NCBI GenBank assembly: GCA_028023455.1 | Contig: JAQFVV010000950.1 | Coordinates: 23,184 to 87,183 of the forward strand | Source: Epiperipatus broadwayi | Lineage: Eukaryota > Onychophora > Udeonychophora > Euonychophora > Peripatidae | DNA: 64,000 bases | Reading direction: 5' to 3' | Part shown: positions 61,022 to 64,000 of the stretch, piece after piece | Numbering within the stretch: the first letter of the stretch is position 1 | Layout: the number at the start of each line of letters is the position of its first letter | Made by a program: the position numbers and the translations under genes | Notes under the pieces: model-generated | What the model was told of the DNA's origin: nothing | Databases searched by the model: none | The model's input: only the letters and a program-made list of their open reading frames with translations

Positions 61022-61260
61022 AAAATTTTAACTCATGGAAGAGCGTTGATCCGCTCAAGCGGAAGAGTTTCCAAGTGTAGAATAATCAATTTGAATAATA
61101 CTACAAGTATTTTAACTTAAACGCAAATTTGATTAACTTTTAAAAGCGAATATTTTTTTATTTATGTAAAAGCTATTTTAACCACGGGATACTTTTTAAT
61201 TATACTTTTATTAGTTTTTTTATTTTTTTTAAAAAGCCCTCAGTAAACTTTTACAAGGTC
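61022..61260. repeat. Module P, copy 1
   Basis: About 240 bp, from AAAATTTTAACTCATGG to TTTTACAAGGTC, almost identical to 62357-62600. It contains a hairpin: TGGAA at 61035 with TTCCA, enclosing CCGCT-ca-AGCGG. Both copies end at a TAA/ATA trinucleotide tract. Confidence 0.92.
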
Positions 61261-61860
<600 letters not shown>

Positions 61861-61923
61861 CAGATTGAGAGCTGATTTTATTGATATTGGGATTGTCTAA
61901 ATATTGGCTGATTTTAATGATTA

Positions 61924-62356
61924 CTTGTAAACCCACTTAGCCTTGAACATTATTATATGTATTACTACAACATAAAATATGAATGCTCATAGGTAACTTG
62001 TTTCTCAACATCATTAGATGCTTCTCTAGGTCTACTTTCTACTTTCTGTGTGTAAACAATACCTATTGATCAATAATTATGAATTAAATTGTATGTTACA
62101 GATTTGAGTAGAGTCAAAAAATTTTCAGGTAACTGATTTATATCCAGTTTAACTATCCATCCAGTATTGGTAATAGATAACTAGCTATAGACAATCCAAA
62201 GAATGTAACCTTCATTAGTCGACAAATAATTGATTTAATCTACTCTTGGGGATAATTGCTGAAGTATTTAAAGTTATTTTATAGTTATGCACATAAATCA
62301 TCATTAGTCTGAAATTCATGGTTCCAAGTGTTTAAATACTTAATATAAACTCTGTT
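61924..62356. other. Gene-free stretch
   Basis: I see nothing nameable. Confidence 0.5.
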
Positions 62357-62600
62357 AAAAATTTTAACTCATGGAAGAGCGTTGATCCGCTCAAGCGGAA
62401 GAGTTTCCAAGTGTAGAATAATCAATTTGAATAATACTACAAGTATTTTAACTTAAACGCAAATTTGATTAACTTTTAAAAGCGAATATTTTTTTTTATT
62501 TATGTAAAAGCTATTTTAACCACGGGACACTTTTTAATTATACTTTTATTAGTTTTTTTTATTTTTTTTAAAAAGACCTCAGTAAACTTTTACAAGGTCA
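62357..62600. repeat. Module P, copy 2
   Basis: Second copy of 61022-61260, differing by poly-T lengths and a few bases (GGGACAC for GGGATAC, AGACCTC for AGCCCTC). Confidence 0.92.
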
Positions 62601-62607
62601 ATAATAA

Positions 62608-62649
<42 letters not shown>

Positions 62650-62650
62650 T
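62601..62650. repeat. (ATA)n microsatellite
   Basis: About 50 bp; forms the 3' junction of the adjacent minus-strand LINE. Confidence 0.93.

Positions 62651-64000
<1,350 letters not shown>

Overview
This window looks like AT-rich, non-coding DNA from a eukaryotic nuclear genome, most likely an invertebrate animal. Support comes from non-LTR and Ty3/gypsy-type retroelement remains, tRNA-like short repeats, many (TA)n, (TAA)n and (TAG)n microsatellites, long tandem satellites and foldback elements. There are no bacterial-style operons, ribosome binding sites, rRNA or intact tRNA genes. I cannot name the species, and I see no convincing host protein-coding gene. Most open frames are short chance frames or low-complexity artefacts.

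Layout. 1-6971 is a tandem satellite with a 435-bp unit rich in short inverted repeats; it runs off the left edge. 6972-16372 is a tandem triplication of a 3.18-kb unit (third copy cut short), each carrying a palindrome of about 215 bp. 17023-18945 holds three adjoining tandem arrays (56-, 191- and 72-bp units). 19867-20190 is the first of three repeats carrying a hammerhead-ribozyme-like motif, here followed by a tRNA-like tail.

24.1-36.4 kb is a rearranged LTR-retrotransposon cluster. A Gag-type gene (24671-26365) is broken by one in-frame amber codon. Its 3' half, the low-complexity tract behind it and part of a long LTR-like block recur in inverted orientation (25878-28421 against 30003-32412). 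The LTR-like block recurs again, inverted, at 34339-36344. A second short LTR-like element ends at 39350.

39.6-45 kb has a small tRNA-like insertion with a 14-bp target duplication, a perfect 50-bp palindrome, and a foldback element with a hammerhead-like motif in each arm. 45273-49574 is a 4.3-kb ORF-less block with TG/CA ends set in (TA)n tracts. 49.6-57 kb contains decayed LINE fragments (C-terminal piece on minus; endonuclease and linker pieces on plus), a decayed Ty3/gypsy polymerase piece, and three foldback MITE-like elements. 58.0-58.8 kb is a composite: a hammerhead/tRNA-like repeat interrupted by a second foldback hammerhead element with a 12-bp target duplication. 61.0-64.0 kb is a duplicated module around expanded trinucleotide tracts, with a truncated LINE between the copies.

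The most interesting content is RNA-structural. Two unrelated families of hammerhead-like motifs (core CTGATGA, helix II, GAAA, a short helix III and a following AUH or GUC site) lie in dispersed short repeats, with some base changes that keep pairing. They fit type I hammerheads of the kind known from animal retrozymes and other short retroelements. Activity is inferred from sequence only.
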